Assembly (NCBI GenBank): GCA_023078555.1
Contig: CM041203.1
Span: forward strand, 2,895,981-2,959,980
DNA from: Ulva prolifera
Taxonomy: Eukaryota; Chlorophyta; Ulvophyceae; Ulvales; Ulvaceae
Direction of reading: 5' to 3'
Length of the DNA stretch: 64,000 bases
A model generated the notes under the pieces. The model was not told the DNA's origin, did no database searches, and saw only the letters and a program-made list of their open reading frames with translations. This document shows, piece by piece, positions 13,501 to 24,663 of the stretch (positions within the stretch are counted from its first letter, which is position 1; each line of letters begins with the position of its first letter). The position numbers were made by a program, and so were the translations under genes.

Positions 13501-13882
13501 TGGAGTGCAATGGCTACAGGAGGCTGTTGCGGCTATCCCTGAGGCGTGTGCCACTATGATGGACAAACAGAGCTTTGTTCAGCGTGTGGGACAGGCTTGT
13601 AATGTCAATGCTGCAAACCCTCCAGAGATGGAGCAATCTGTCTGGTGAGCTTCCTCCCTCTGTCAGCTCATGCATGATGATCCAGACTGTTTCGAGGCTG
13701 CGCTAGCACAGCCGCAATATTGCAATGTCCCTGCCATGCAACGTGGCTTGTTTCTGTTCAGGTCGGTGAATGAGGCTCTATGGGAATTGTCGCGAACTTG
13801 CCGCCGCACACCTCGGGTAAGGACCCTGGCTGAGAAGGCACTAGCTCCACAGCAGCTGTGGCCCGATCTGGGACTGTCGTAG
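9460..13882 (+). CDS. transportin-SR / importin-13-type karyopherin (1039 aa)
   Basis: Eleven exons: 9460-9669, 9856-10122, 10167-10556, 10678-10893, 10988-11178, 11266-11539, 11684-12106, 12359-12639, 12764-13235, 13370-13644, 13762-13882 (1040 codons with stop, all phases close). The product is an importin-beta-superfamily nuclear transport receptor of the TNPO3/MTR10/MOS14 group, which imports SR-type splicing factors and exchanges cargo through Ran-GTP. Family signs: the N-terminal AAQTLRTK followed by RDFEELPPEA, the ALLRAINDD-like HEAT helices, the GYLYLASHIVRACG segment matching the FLYLGSILVDEYG region of TNPO3, then DDLFLMAYKGLVHAP, and a C-terminal helix ending in ALWELSRTCRR. The whole chain reads as alpha-helical HEAT repeats. 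Family members are about 920-960 aa, so this one is slightly long. Intron 2 is only 44 nt, and intron 3 opens inside a GT microsatellite. Junctions of exons 8-9 and the last exon are the least certain. Confidence 0.87.
10557..10589 (+). repeat. (GT)n microsatellite at a 5' splice site
   Basis: About 16 GT dinucleotides start immediately after exon 3 of the karyopherin gene (ATCCAG then GTGTGT...), so the splice donor is the first GT of the repeat. Confidence 0.9.
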
Positions 13883-14330
13883 ACCGTAATTGTTAGTGAA
13901 TCGCATAGATGTCATTTCAGGGCTGATTATGTTGACACATTGTCCGTGGTCGTTGACGGGAATGATGGGAATGGATTGAACATGCAGCATTCCCTGTTTC
14001 TGACTTGTCAGGAGGCCTCGTCTGTGGGTCATGAGTCCTGAGCATAGATGATGCACCGAATATGGTTGCTGCCGATGGTACCTGAGAGGCACGTTTTGCC
14101 GGGCGCACAACAAAGTTTCTGAGACGCCACACCTAGACCTATGCAACATCCGTGTGTGCCTGGGCTGGCATGACCATGCATCTGTACATGCTGTCATCAC
14201 TTGACTTCGGCACGCTGTAGCCTGGCACAAGGACTGCGAACTGTCGAGGTGGGTCTGCTTATAGCATGATGCTGGCTCAATGGTCAGAGACTGCTCGCTT
14301 GACCCAGCAGGACGTGGACCCAGTGTTGTG

Positions 14331-14395
<65 letters not shown>

Positions 14396-15005
14396 TTTGT
14401 GTGTTTGTACAATAAGCTTACTCCGTCCAAGAACTGTCCCCGAATAAATGACACAGTGTCACTCTACAGCTGGAAAGTTCATGCTGATTGCTGTTGGTCA
14501 GTCGTCAATGACGACTCGTCATGTATCTGATGCATGCAACTTATTACAGCCGACACTTTTCGGTATACCTGTAGGCACAGCTACATGCTGTGTCTCTGCC
14601 AGACAGCTCCAAGAGTAGCGTTGATGTCTGCAACCTCGACACTGCGCTCCAGCACAAGCTCCTTGCTGTACGGATTCATCATGTCTCAAATCAACCAACT
14701 CAAGCGCGAGCACATCCTTATCTGATACTCGCCTTTGCAGATCACGAGCCCTCTGCCCTGCTCCCCCTCTCGCATGACTCATTCCAGCTGCAGCAAGGGA
14801 GTGGCCACAGCCTTGCACAGGGGGTCACCGCCTCCTGCAGATGCACCATCACTTACAGCCAACATGCTGTTCTTCCTCACGATGCCCCTGGTCCTACACC
14901 CGCGGCCGTGACTGCCATCTTCATGAACCAGGGGTGCGCGGCTTTCGTGTAGTCGCTGTGCTCCACCTCACAGCCATCAGGAACCGGCCACGTGCATTCC
15001 TCTGG
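13883..15005. other. intergenic, no gene recognised
   Basis: Lies between the 3' end of the karyopherin gene and the 3' end of the first four-TM gene (convergent). It holds only a long GT tract and no exon chain that I can support. Confidence 0.5.
14332..14392. repeat. (TG)n microsatellite
   Basis: About 30 uninterrupted TG/GT units followed by GTTTGTTTGTGTGTTTG. Likely length-polymorphic. Confidence 0.95.
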
Positions 15006-17335
15006 TTACATCTGAGGCGGCAGGCTCGAGTGCAGGTCAGGGTCAGGTGCTGGAGCAGCCACCACGGCGACTGGGCCGCCATGCATGCCGGTGGCGGATG
15101 CAGACTCCTTGGCGTCTGCGGCCTGCACCACCCCGGGCTGGCCATAGCCATAGTTGTACGCTCCTGCATTGCCGCCGTGGCCAGCATTTGGGGCGGCGCC
15201 AGCATGACCAGGCACAGCAGCCTCCCGACTCTGCAAGCAGCAGCCTGGTGTTGCCATCAGCTTCCAGCCAGCTACGCCCGATGTGCATGCATGAAGCATG
15301 GTGTAGCGCACGTGACAGCACAATCCCGATTGCAGAAGGGGCGTGACATCACGTGCATTCTGGCATCCACATGAACGCCATGAAGATTCATGCGGAGGCG
15401 GCGGAGACACCGGCTAAGAACGAGCGCTCATGCTGCCCTCGCACATGGACGGGGACACAGGACGGCCACTCTGGCGGAGCCAAACTGCGGCATGCGGCAC
15501 AGCTGCCGGCAGCACACACCAGATGATTCTACGCCGCACATCCAACGGTGGAGGGCATCAACGCAGCATGGTGCGTGCGAGTGGCCTAAGGGTCCACGTC
15601 GGGAGTGAGCGTGTCAGATGTACAGAGGTGGGCGGGCGCACCGGGGGCGTCGCGACGGTGTGAGCATCGAGCACAGCCAGCCACAGCGTCATTCCCAGGG
15701 TTCCAATTGACAGCATGAGCCCGCCGGCCATCATCGTGTCCACGCGGCTGGAAATCGGGGCCTGCAAGTTGGGTCCTCTGTCAGCTCATCCACACAACCG
15801 TGGGCCATGGCTGGAGCGGCGATGTCCTGCCTGCTTGCCACACATCACACATCGATTCACGTCGAGGTCGGCCACGTGGCTTGCATGCCCTCAGGGACGG
15901 CCATGATGGAGGCCCTCACAGCCCTCACATCGACACCGGTGGCCACCACAGACCCCAGGGCCCAAGCATGGCCGCTCCGCTAGGCACGGATATAGCAAGC
16001 GGCAGGAGTGTCGCAATCCCAGCTTGTTGGCATCACGGTGGCCCCCCTGCCATGCTGCAGAAGGCATGCAAGATGAGGCATGCAAGATACGCATGGCGGC
16101 CGGTGTGCGGAGACGCTCACCGGCACACCATAGAGGTCGTCCAGCGACTGCTTTGCATTGTGGATCGCCGCGAGGACGAATGTGAGCTTCGTGAACTCGA
16201 TTGCGAAGAGCAGCGAGAGCGGCCGCACGAGGATGGTTGGGTGTTGCATCACAGCGGCGACAAGCGCTCCGATGATCATCGGCAGCGCAAACCAGATGAC
16301 CCACCTGCGCAGCTGATCTGTGTCAAACCCGTACTTCACTTACATCTGTCATGTGGAAGCAGGCTCCAGGATCAGGGCCGCCGCGGCATGTCATGTCATG
16401 TGGCTTGTTCATGAGCGTGCACTGCAGCACGGCTACCCCTTGCATGCCTCGGCTAGCGGGCAAAGACATGTGCACCTGCTGCATGTGCAAGGCTGGGCCG
16501 ATGCTGTGGTCGACGGACAGAGGAGCTGATCGCAGGAGCGTAGAAATGGGATGGAGGCGGCGGCGTGGGGCGGCTGCCGCATGGTGTGGTGGAGCGCCAG
16601 AGCAGCACATAGCGCACCAGTGATACGACAATGTCTCGCCGACCTCATCCGAGAAATCGTCAAAGTATGAATGGAAGGCGCCTGCAGCCGTTGGATTGTG
16701 AGGTGAGTGGACATGTGGATCGAGCATGCTCGCGTGCTCAGTGAGCACTGCTCACACTGCTGTGGTTCTCGGTGTGATCACATGCTGATAACACCGCGTG
16801 CGGTGCCCCAAGCTAAACCAGGCATTACTCAATCGGCTGCATGATCACATAGCCATGGATGTGGTTTGCATCATGAACATGCAGAGATACACATTCAGCC
16901 GGTGATGCACACATCCACGATCACGCGAATTGTGACGCCTGAAATCTACTCCAGGTGGTGGGAGGATCTGTACATATGCCACGCTCGTCATGTTACTGCA
17001 GCGGAGGAATCATACACATACTGCATATGCCAGGCAGCACCTGCACCGGACCCAATGCGGACGGTACCGCATCAGGCCTACACACTGAACTTGCCGACCT
17101 ATGACCAGGGATTGTGTCCTCGGACAAGGATACATACAAGCACAGGCAAAGGTTACTTACAAGGGTGCCTTGTGCCAGAGGTCGACGCTTGTATGTATGT
17201 ATGCATGCTTGTAAAGCAAGACTCGAGGGGACAGCTGGTCGCACCTACTCCAGCCAGCAGTATGATCCACGAGATCAGATTGTATATCACCAGGCCGGCA
17301 GTGATGATGGTGGGGAGCTTTATGCTGCCTGTCAT
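15006..17335 (-). CDS. four-TM protein with Gly/Ala/Pro tail, paralogue A (210 aa)
   Basis: Exons (minus): 17245-17335, 16121-16317, 15642-15761, 15006-15230 (211 codons with stop). Exon 1 gives TM1 (residues about 8-30, ...LVIYNLISWIILLAGVG), exon 2 gives TM2 and TM3 (WVIWFALPMIIGALVAAVM; PLSLLFAIEFTKLTFVLAAI), exon 3 gives TM4 (GGLMLSIGTLGMTLWLAVLD). The last exon is a cytosolic-type tail rich in G, A, P, N, Q and Y (AYNYGYGQPG). Exons 1 and 3 have exactly the lengths of those in the gene at 24664-26753 (91 and 120 nt), exon 2 differs by one codon, and all three intron phases match, so the two genes are a duplication. A MARVEL/synaptogyrin-like vesicle protein is one possibility from topology and tail, but no family signature proves it. 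Start chosen at MTGSIK to match the paralogue; two in-frame upstream ATGs exist. Confidence 0.72.
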
Positions 17336-17429
17336 CACGGAGCCCTCTGCATGCGGCATCAGGTTTCCAAAGTTCAACTGTACTCCCTCGTGCCCAACAC
17401 ATGGCCCTGCTTGCCCTGAATGCGGTTTT

Positions 17430-17469
17430 GTTCATAAGGGAACAAGGCGAGCAGGCAAGTAGCACCGCA
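17430..17469 (+). repeat. dispersed ~39-bp motif copy
   Basis: Ends in the conserved GCAAGTAGCACCGC block and carries a diverged version of the GTTACAAGGACAAAG half, in the orientation of the left arm at 1159-1197. Confidence 0.5.
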
Positions 17470-18794
17470 GGAACATCATGCAGCGCTAGAGCATGGGTCT
17501 GCTTGTCCGTGGATGCGAAAGGTGTCGCATTTGCGAGGCGCGGGTCAATTTGCATGGTAGTGATGCTGAGCGGCTGCTTGTTGTACATAGGATGGCTTCT
17601 GGGCCTTGTATACTGCGTGTGCGATACTGTTGCCATTGTTCTTGTGTTATGCATATGCTCTGTTCCCGTCCGCTGTGCTGTCTGCGTCTTCGCCTCTGTC
17701 CGTGTGACACACACGCACACACACCCACAAAGAGTGCCCTTTCACTCCTCTGCACATGTACAGGACCACGGTGAACCAAGCAGCTGCATGTTCGCTGCTG
17801 TTGCGGATGTCGCGCGCCCAGCTGCAGGTCGCTCCATGCTCTTCATATCACGCAACGGCCAGCGCATAACATGACCCGCATTTGCTAAGCGGCCAAGCGG
17901 CATCGCTATAGCCAGAAGTGGGCCTGATCGACACAGCTGGGGATGCAGCTGCTGAAGCACGGCGCGTTAGCTGCCCGTCCTTGGCCGCATGTATACCGTC
18001 GATTCACATCGAGCCCGTACGCGTACGCGTGTAAACAGAAGAAATCTATATCGTCCGCAGCTCAACATCATGCAGGACAACAGATATTTGCCATATTGAG
18101 GAACAAACCTCAAGATGAGCCTGTCTGTGAACTGCTTGAAAATATATATACAGATTTACCTGCAGATGCAATTGGGCTACCGAAAAACTCTTGACGTACG
18201 TACAACGTTGTACAAGTTCCCGTTCCGACAGTCCTGCTGAGTGGAAACAAAGATCTCAATGCTATATCGATAGCTGCAACACTTCTAATCCATCGCGGAG
18301 CTGAGCGCGACTGACTGCAGCTGACCACGTTCCGAAATCCCACACGCCAGCAATTGCAATTGCTCGAGCGGCCACGCGTCGCCGGAAAAACGGACGCGGT
18401 GAGAGCGCACCGTTATTCACACCTGCAGGAAGCTTCACACCCAAAGGCCTTCACACCTCCCAGCTGCGGGGTGCGCGTTTAAAGCTGAAGGCAGTGCGTG
18501 GTCGTGCGTGTATTCCGGAATCCACTTTGCAATATTGCAATTATTAATGTGCGCCCGTCCACTCTCTTGTATTAGATGAGGCACTGTACAGTTTGTTTTG
18601 TTCTCTGGCAAGGAAGCCGTCGACGGCTCGCTTCGCTCGCTCGCTTCGCTCACCGTCGGGGTGTTGCAATGCGTTCCGAGATTTGGCGGGAAAACAATTC
18701 TTCACAGATCAGTGGGCGGGAAAACGATGAGTTTGCACAGCGAGGGCCCCCCGCGCCGACGGGAACACCGACGTCGCTGTTGCCGCGTCGGCCA

Positions 18795-18888
18795 GTATTG
18801 TATGGCGGCCAATGGCGGCCATGGCGAGCGAAGGGAGCCGTACGGCCCCCTTCGCTCGCCATTGGCGGCCGGCATCGTGTGTTACAAT
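18795..18888. repeat. 94-nt palindrome with 42-nt near-perfect core
   Basis: The core 18821-18862 equals its own reverse complement at 40 of 42 positions, centred on GCCGTACGGC. Outside the core, GTATTGTA (18795-18802) and TACAATAC (18881-18888) are a further matched pair at equal distance, so the whole block looks like a small inverted-repeat element or cruciform. It ends about 65 nt before the open frame of the LINE. Confidence 0.75.
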
Positions 18889-18953
18889 ACAATGTAATCA
18901 TGCGTACAGAATAGCGAATTCACGTTCGAATTCAAAGGGCACAGACGCACACC

Positions 18954-21032
18954 GTGACAGCAAAAGAATCTCTCAAGAATTCCGTCACCACTGCCAGTGG
19001 GATATTCATGAATGAGTGCACTCTTTTGCAATCACCCACTGGTGACTCACCAGCCACACACGCATACATACACACCATCGCCGGGCAGCGCGTGGACGCC
19101 GCCGCCGCATCCCGTGCGCTGGTCTCGGCAGCAGAGCCCCTCGGGCTGGAGCCCCAGCTGCACAAGTGCACGGCCTACTCGCGCGACCCCCAGCATGCGG
19201 GATCCGTCGCGGCCGCGCTCGGCATAACGCATATCACGGAGGGCACCGTCATCACCGGCACGCCCATCGGCACCCCGGCGTTCGAGTCGGCGCACGCGGA
19301 AGCGACGGCCGACAAGGTGTGCGCCACCATCGAGAAGATGATGAGCCTGCCCCTGAAAGCGCAAGACCAGTTCTTGCTGCTCACGATGTCCTGCCAACGC
19401 CGTATGCTGCACTACGCCAGGGCGGTGCCGTGGGCGCACATTTCCGATCACATGCGCCGGACGGAGGCGTCTGTCCTGGCTGCGGTGAATGTAATCATGC
19501 GAGTCCCGCGGGACGACCACCGTGCGGCCGCACAAGCCGTCCTTCCAGCGCGCCTTGGAGGCCTGGGCATCATGTCCACGCCGCCGGAGGTCGCGGACAG
19601 AGCGTACCTCGCTGCAGCTGCGGTGAGCCAAAAGGCATTCGCAGGAGGCCCCGAGTGCATGCAGCCGTACCGGGGGCCGCACGGGCAACACTTGCAGGAA
19701 ACCTGGCAGGCCCTCAACGTCGCTCAGCAGCTCCATCCGGAGCTGCCCGGGCCGGCGAGCGGCGACACCATCGCCAAGGTGTTACCTGGTATGCAGCAGC
19801 GTATCACTAAGGTGGTTGCCCTGCGCCGCCGGGCGGCTCTGCTTGCCAGCCATGACGTCGCCACGCTCGAGGGTGCATGCAACTTGGCACGGCTTCGCAG
19901 CTGTGCTTGCCGTGCAGCCACCCTTTGGTCGAGCACCCTGCCGCTCTCCCAGGCGCTGCGAATGACTGACATGGAGGTCATGCTGAGCATCAGGTATCTC
20001 CTGGGCATGTCCCCAGCCCCTCCCAATGCGGTCGGCTCGCGCTGCGAATGTGGCACATTCATACAGCCGCATGATCTCGACCACGCGATGAATTGCACAC
20101 ACAATGCGGGGACCTGGACTTCGCGCCACAATATCGTTGAAATACAATGGCGCGAGATCGGGTCCCACGCGTGTGTGGCATCCACGCGCATCCCGCGCAC
20201 AGCGCCGTTCGTCCGCGCGCGGCTCGCGGCCGCTCCGAGGCAGATCCATGCTGGCCCATTGGGCCCGACCCCCCCTGCTCCGCCCCAGCCCGCCTCCCAG
20301 GTTGCGGGCCCTTCGCGCGGGGCGACCTTGCCCGTGGAGCCGATACCTGCAGCCCCGCCGCCGCCGGTCGCGCGTGCGGACGCGGCGCCGGCACCTGCGA
20401 CTGCTCCGGCCGCCGACGCCGATGCCGGGCACAGCGCCCAGCCGGGGCGCCACGCGCCAGACGCAGCGCAGGCTGCGGCCCTGGCGGCGGCAGCGGGGCC
20501 GGGTGGCCAGGATCCGGCGGGGCCTGGGGAGCAGGCCGCTGCCGCGCAGGCAACGGCGCTGGCGCAGGTGTTCAGGGCAGTGGCCCAGGAGAAACTGGGG
20601 GACATCATGTTTATGCCGCCGGGTGACCCTTTGTGCATAGGAGATGTGTCGGTTGTGAACCCCTGTGCTGGTTCCTATTGCGGCCGTGCGGCCCGCGAGG
20701 ACGGGGGTGCTGCGGAGACGCGGGACGTGCAGAAACGCACTGCTTATCGGTTGTACGACCCTGATGCGTATAGTTTCGTGCCGTTATCGCATGAGACGCA
20801 TGGTCGCTTGGGACGGCCTGCCATGAATCACTTGAATCGGCTGGCGGAGGTTGCGTCTCGGTGTGGCAAGGTGAACCGTGCTTTGTTTGTGACGAATGCT
20901 CTGCGCCGGTTGAGTGTGGCGTTGTGCAAGGGGAATGCTCTTGTGCTCCGTGCGGGGCTTCAATCTTTGGCTGGCATCACCGGCCGAGCTGTGGTACGTG
21001 CTCGTGCCCGGCCTAGTGCCATGACTGCGTGA
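18954..21032 (+). mobile_element. 5'-truncated LINE (non-LTR retrotransposon), 692-codon frame
   Basis: A single open frame with clearly higher GC than its surroundings. It begins just downstream of where the polymerase catalytic Asp pair would lie: no YADD/FADD is present, but the following thumb-like part is (GLEPQLHKCTAYS, then ARLGGLGIM), so the copy is 5'-truncated and not autonomous. Further on it has a Cys/His cluster CECG...HDLDH...C (about 20040-20097), a long Ala/Pro-rich linker, and a C-terminal domain with GDVSVVNP and EThGRLGRPAMN-like motifs resembling the nuclease-like C-terminus of some algal LINE proteins. The first codon is arbitrary, since the original start is missing. The 3' end continues to the shared terminal motif at 21061-21091. 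The frame has no stop or frameshift after truncation, suggesting a recent insertion. A decayed relative lies at 29926-30519. Confidence 0.8.
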
Positions 21033-21060
21033 GTGGATTTGCGTGTGTATTCCTGGCAAC

Positions 21061-21091
21061 GGCTCGCTGCCCGGCCTCTGTCCTTTGTAAC
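21061..21091 (+). repeat. LINE 3'-end copy of the dispersed motif
   Basis: Thirty nt past the LINE stop codon, GGCTCGCTGCCCGGCC...TGTCCTTTGTAAC matches the right-arm orientation of the ~39-bp motif. Finding it in the presumed LINE 3' UTR suggests the other copies are LINE tails or SINEs that borrow the LINE 3' end. Confidence 0.45.
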
Positions 21092-21514
21092 TACATACAC
21101 ACCCAGAGCCACACTACCGCAGCTTGAGCTCACGCACACACGCCTCAGTACTGGTCATCCGGCAGCACCGGGTTGGTGCCAGTGCTCTACATGACCATTA
21201 GTTTTGCGGGGAATTTCCCGCCGAACTGCTCTAATTTCAGATGTACCTACAACGTAGTTCCTATGTACGGCGCCCAAGCGCCAGCTCTGAGAGCCTGCTC
21301 TGAGGCCTTCAAGTTGTCAGTTCCAGAGGGCTATCCCGCTAGCTGTAATGCTGTGAATCCAGAGGGATGCAAGAACATTGTTTTGCTCGCTCCGCTTACT
21401 TTTCCGCTCGCTCTGCTCACATCGTCTGGACATCACGCTCGCTTCGAATTCGCTATAGCGTGGTACATTTACCATCTGTATGTGCACTGGTCATGACCAG
21501 CGGGCTTGCCCATA

Positions 21515-21547
21515 CAGATGCCAGCGGGCTACGCCCGCTGGCATCTG
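21515..21547. repeat. perfect 15-bp hairpin, 3-nt loop
   Basis: CAGATGCCAGCGGGC, loop TAC, GCCCGCTGGCATCTG: both arms match at all 15 positions. A shorter AGCGGGCTTGCCC-type word lies just upstream (21498-21511). It could be a transposon terminus, a terminator-like RNA hairpin or a recombination relic. Confidence 0.85.
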
Positions 21548-21560
21548 CTTGAACAGCTGG

Positions 21561-22246
21561 CTACCCCTTTTTCAGCAGCCAAAGCCGCTGCCTCAAGCTC
21601 TCCCCTGGAAGGATTTTTCGAAAAAAAGTGCTGTTGAAACTGCTTTCAGCGGGCCCCCCCATTCCCGGGAATCCCGGCGGGATGTAGCGCACTGGCAGTT
21701 GCTCACCGGGTCCCAGGCCCGCATCATATATACCTAAATCCCCGCTCACACGAGATGACAATCCCCGACTTCGATACATGTCTGCATTACCCCGCTGCAA
21801 CGACTCAAACAACAGCGCTCACTGGACAGACGCACCTTTGGAAATGCGCCCACTAGCGGCTCTCGGCCACAAACCCGGGACCCCAACTGGACGATGAACC
21901 GCACAGCAGGCTTGCCCATGTAGCCACACGGCTCCACAGCGAATGGGGCAAACAGGAATGCTGCATGATTAGGCACATCCACCCGGAAGCGGTCCCGCAC
22001 CCTGATCTCCGCCCGCTCTGCCGTCGCAGCCGTCACACGTGCCGTTGCGGCCATGATGAGGCTGGAGGTGCATGTGTGCCCACGGCGTCCACGACAGCCA
22101 TCTCGATGGCCACGGCGCTGTTGGCGTTTGTGTTTCTCTCCCACCGCATCAGCAAACGGACCGGTTTGTAGAGCCCTGGACATGAAGCTGTTCCGGCAGA
22201 GGACTGCCTGTTGTGTGTTAACAATTGCGTTGCGGTTCAACCGCAA
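21561..22246 (-). other. two overlapping unidentified minus-strand frames
   Basis: The frame 21746-22246 (166 codons) and the frame 21561-21812 (83 codons) overlap by 67 nt in different registers. The first has a composition unlike random sequence (AEIRVRDRFRVDVP, then FLFAPFAVEPCGYMG); the second has LPVRYIPPGFPGMGG. Together they could be one gene broken by a frameshift, or two consecutive element-encoded proteins. I recognise neither family. A transposon remnant is the likeliest reading given the surroundings. Confidence 0.3.
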
Positions 22247-22344
22247 CGGGGAAGTTCTTTCGACCCTGTCGCCCTTCCACCTGCAATCGACCTGCTACAC
22301 TTCGTGGTAGCTAGCCCTTGTGGTGCTGGGTGGTATACTGGTAC

Positions 22345-22374
22345 GTACAAGGATGGTGAGGCGGGCAGCACCGC
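22345..22374 (+). repeat. dispersed ~39-bp motif copy
   Basis: GTACAAGGATGGTGAGGCGGGCAGCACCGC-type sequence in left-arm orientation; diverged in the middle but with both ends conserved. Confidence 0.45.
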
Positions 22375-24663
22375 GAAACCAACGAGCACCGCAAGACATT
22401 GCACTCATGTACAAGCAGCATCCCGGCCCGGGCAACGCAACCATGCATGCTACAGAGACCAACCAGCGCACGCGAAACCCACACGTTGCTGGGTGCATGT
22501 GAGTGTTGCGGTGGCTGCAGCACCTTCAAGATGACGTTGTTCTGCATGGGATGTCAGATATCACTTGGGTGTGCTATATTGCTGTGTTCCGGTTGCTGTG
22601 GCACATGCGCTTCCTGTGCACCATGGTGCCACTTGCCTGTCTCACTTGAGAAAGTACTAGCATGCTGTCATCGGCATCTTCATGATCAGCTAGCACAAAC
22701 GGCACAATATTGTGCGGCAGCCACGTGCATGCTCGTGCGAGCATGGCCGATGGCCGATCGCTTCCGGGAAGCGTGCAATGTGGTGGGATCTGGCATATCT
22801 CACCACTATGTTTATCTCGGGTCCGGAGCTGCGGAGCAGCACCGTTGACACGGCCGGCCCCGGGCCTGCCGGGCTAGGTAAAGTAAAGTAAAGCAAATCT
22901 GAATTTACTGAGCCGCATCCTGTTGGATGTTACATGTCGTGGTGGCTGCAGTCACAGCTTGTTGTTCACCATCTAAGCATGACCGCATGACCTCATTCAT
23001 GCCACAGCTTTGAAGAATTCTTTGCCTGCAACCAGGACGACCTTGTACGGCCCTGCGTGCTGCGGTGTCTGCTCTGGAGCAAACACCGGCTTGGATTTCT
23101 ATGGCTTCGGCGTGGCAAGAGGTGATGCCATGGCGTCATGCTGTCGGCGTGCGTGCTGAGCAGGGCCCCGGGGCAGCTCTGAGCAGTGGAGGGGTGGTTC
23201 GGGATGTAAGTCATGCGTTAACGCAATTGCGCCTCCGCCCAGCCTGGGGGAAGGCCCTGAGGTGATCACGAGCACATTCCTGGAGCGGGGGCGCGGAGCC
23301 TCCGGCATCCACGAGGCCGAAACCCTCTGGGAGGAGTGCAAGCCCGCCACTGGCGACATGGCTCTGTTCTAGCGCTGGTCACGGCGCCAGGGGGCTCCAC
23401 AGTGCGGTGTACACATACTCTGCGGGCGGATGTCACGGCCGTGGCTGCCGGAGAGGCAGCTGCGGAGCGCGCGCAGTTGGTCGTGTGCTCGCGGGCGCCT
23501 GACCTCGTGTCGCCTGTGCAACGGCGTTTCGCGCCCCGTCCCTGTCAGGCCCGGCCTCTGCCACGAGCAAATCAGGGGCATTGTAGGCTGGGTCGCGAGT
23601 CATGCGTGTCCGTCCGACTGTGGGGCTCCTGCTGGGTGCGTCGCCGAGGGTGTGTTGGGCCGCTGCGAGCCCTGTGGCGTCCGCGGACGCTTGAAACCCT
23701 GGCATGCTGTGGCTGCTTTGTGTTCTTGGCGCCGTGCGCTGGCCTGCTAGCTATGAGCGCTCACGATGCTGTCGCTGCTGGGTGTGACCTAGGTGGCGGA
23801 GCGTGTATGTGATGTGGCCCCACAGGGTATAGCAGCCAATGGTGGGTGTGGCGTGGCGTGCGTTCAGTCGGCGATGAGGAGTCTCATTATGTATGAATGT
23901 GCAGCAGCTGTAGCAGCTTTCCAGGGCAGCATCCCGTTGACAGCCACTGCGGGGAACCACGGTGCTCAGACTGCAGAGATGGCGTTGCAGAAGAGTAAAT
24001 GGGTGCAGACAAATACAGCAAAAGAACTTCTTCCGAACCAGACTGCGGAGATAGTCTTTGGCAGCATAGCTGCTTCTGGTCTATCAAATTGCAGGTGGAA
24101 GCATTGGCTGTGACCAGCAGCAACTGTCTCGTAGGTACACCCACTGCAGAGTGGGAGGCGTCGGCAGATGGGCCAGTGATCTGATGTACACAAATGCATG
24201 TGCCTGACGACAGCGCCAGCCCGCACTGTGCTGTACAACGTGTACTACATCTTCATCTCGCAAATGTACATGGTTGATGATGTTCTCTCACGTTTACAAA
24301 ATGTGTGTGATCTCACACCATCTCATGACACCCAAGATGGACGTGTACCAGTTGAGACCTAGGGATGATCAATTTGTCAAGGAGCCAGACCGGCCACGTT
24401 AGCCTGCTTCTGCCGGCATTGCCAAAATTGGCTTTATGTCAGACAATTCCTGACACTGTCGTGCCTGCCCGCATCAGGTCATAGAGACACGGCTCTGTCC
24501 TCACGATGAGCTCCCACCTGCTGGTTTACAGGTTGCTTGTTCAATAGAGATTGCTCGTTCATAATCCGCCGTATACTCATCTCGGCGATGCCAGGCACGG
24601 CCTTCCACCAGCGCTAAGCACTGGCCGCTGTGCACAGACATGCTCCACCCACACTGCAGCGGC

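Larger units (their letters stand above)
17336..18953. other. repeat-rich intergenic stretch
   Basis: Contains one copy of the dispersed ~39-bp motif (17430-17469), clusters of the word TCGCTTCGCTCGC near 18625-18655, two GGCGGGAAAAC words, and the palindrome at 18795-18888 just before the LINE. No exon chain was found. Confidence 0.5.
21033..24663. other. repeat-rich intergenic island
   Basis: Follows the LINE. Holds the LINE-end motif (21061-21091), a perfect 15-bp hairpin (21515-21547), an odd pair of minus-strand frames (21561-22246), another ~39-bp motif copy (22345-22374), a GTAAAGTAAAG tract (22877-22903) and a GC-rich stretch (about 23100-23780) that reads like degraded coding sequence, for example a plus-strand frame ending near 23370. 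No intact host gene is supported. Confidence 0.5.
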
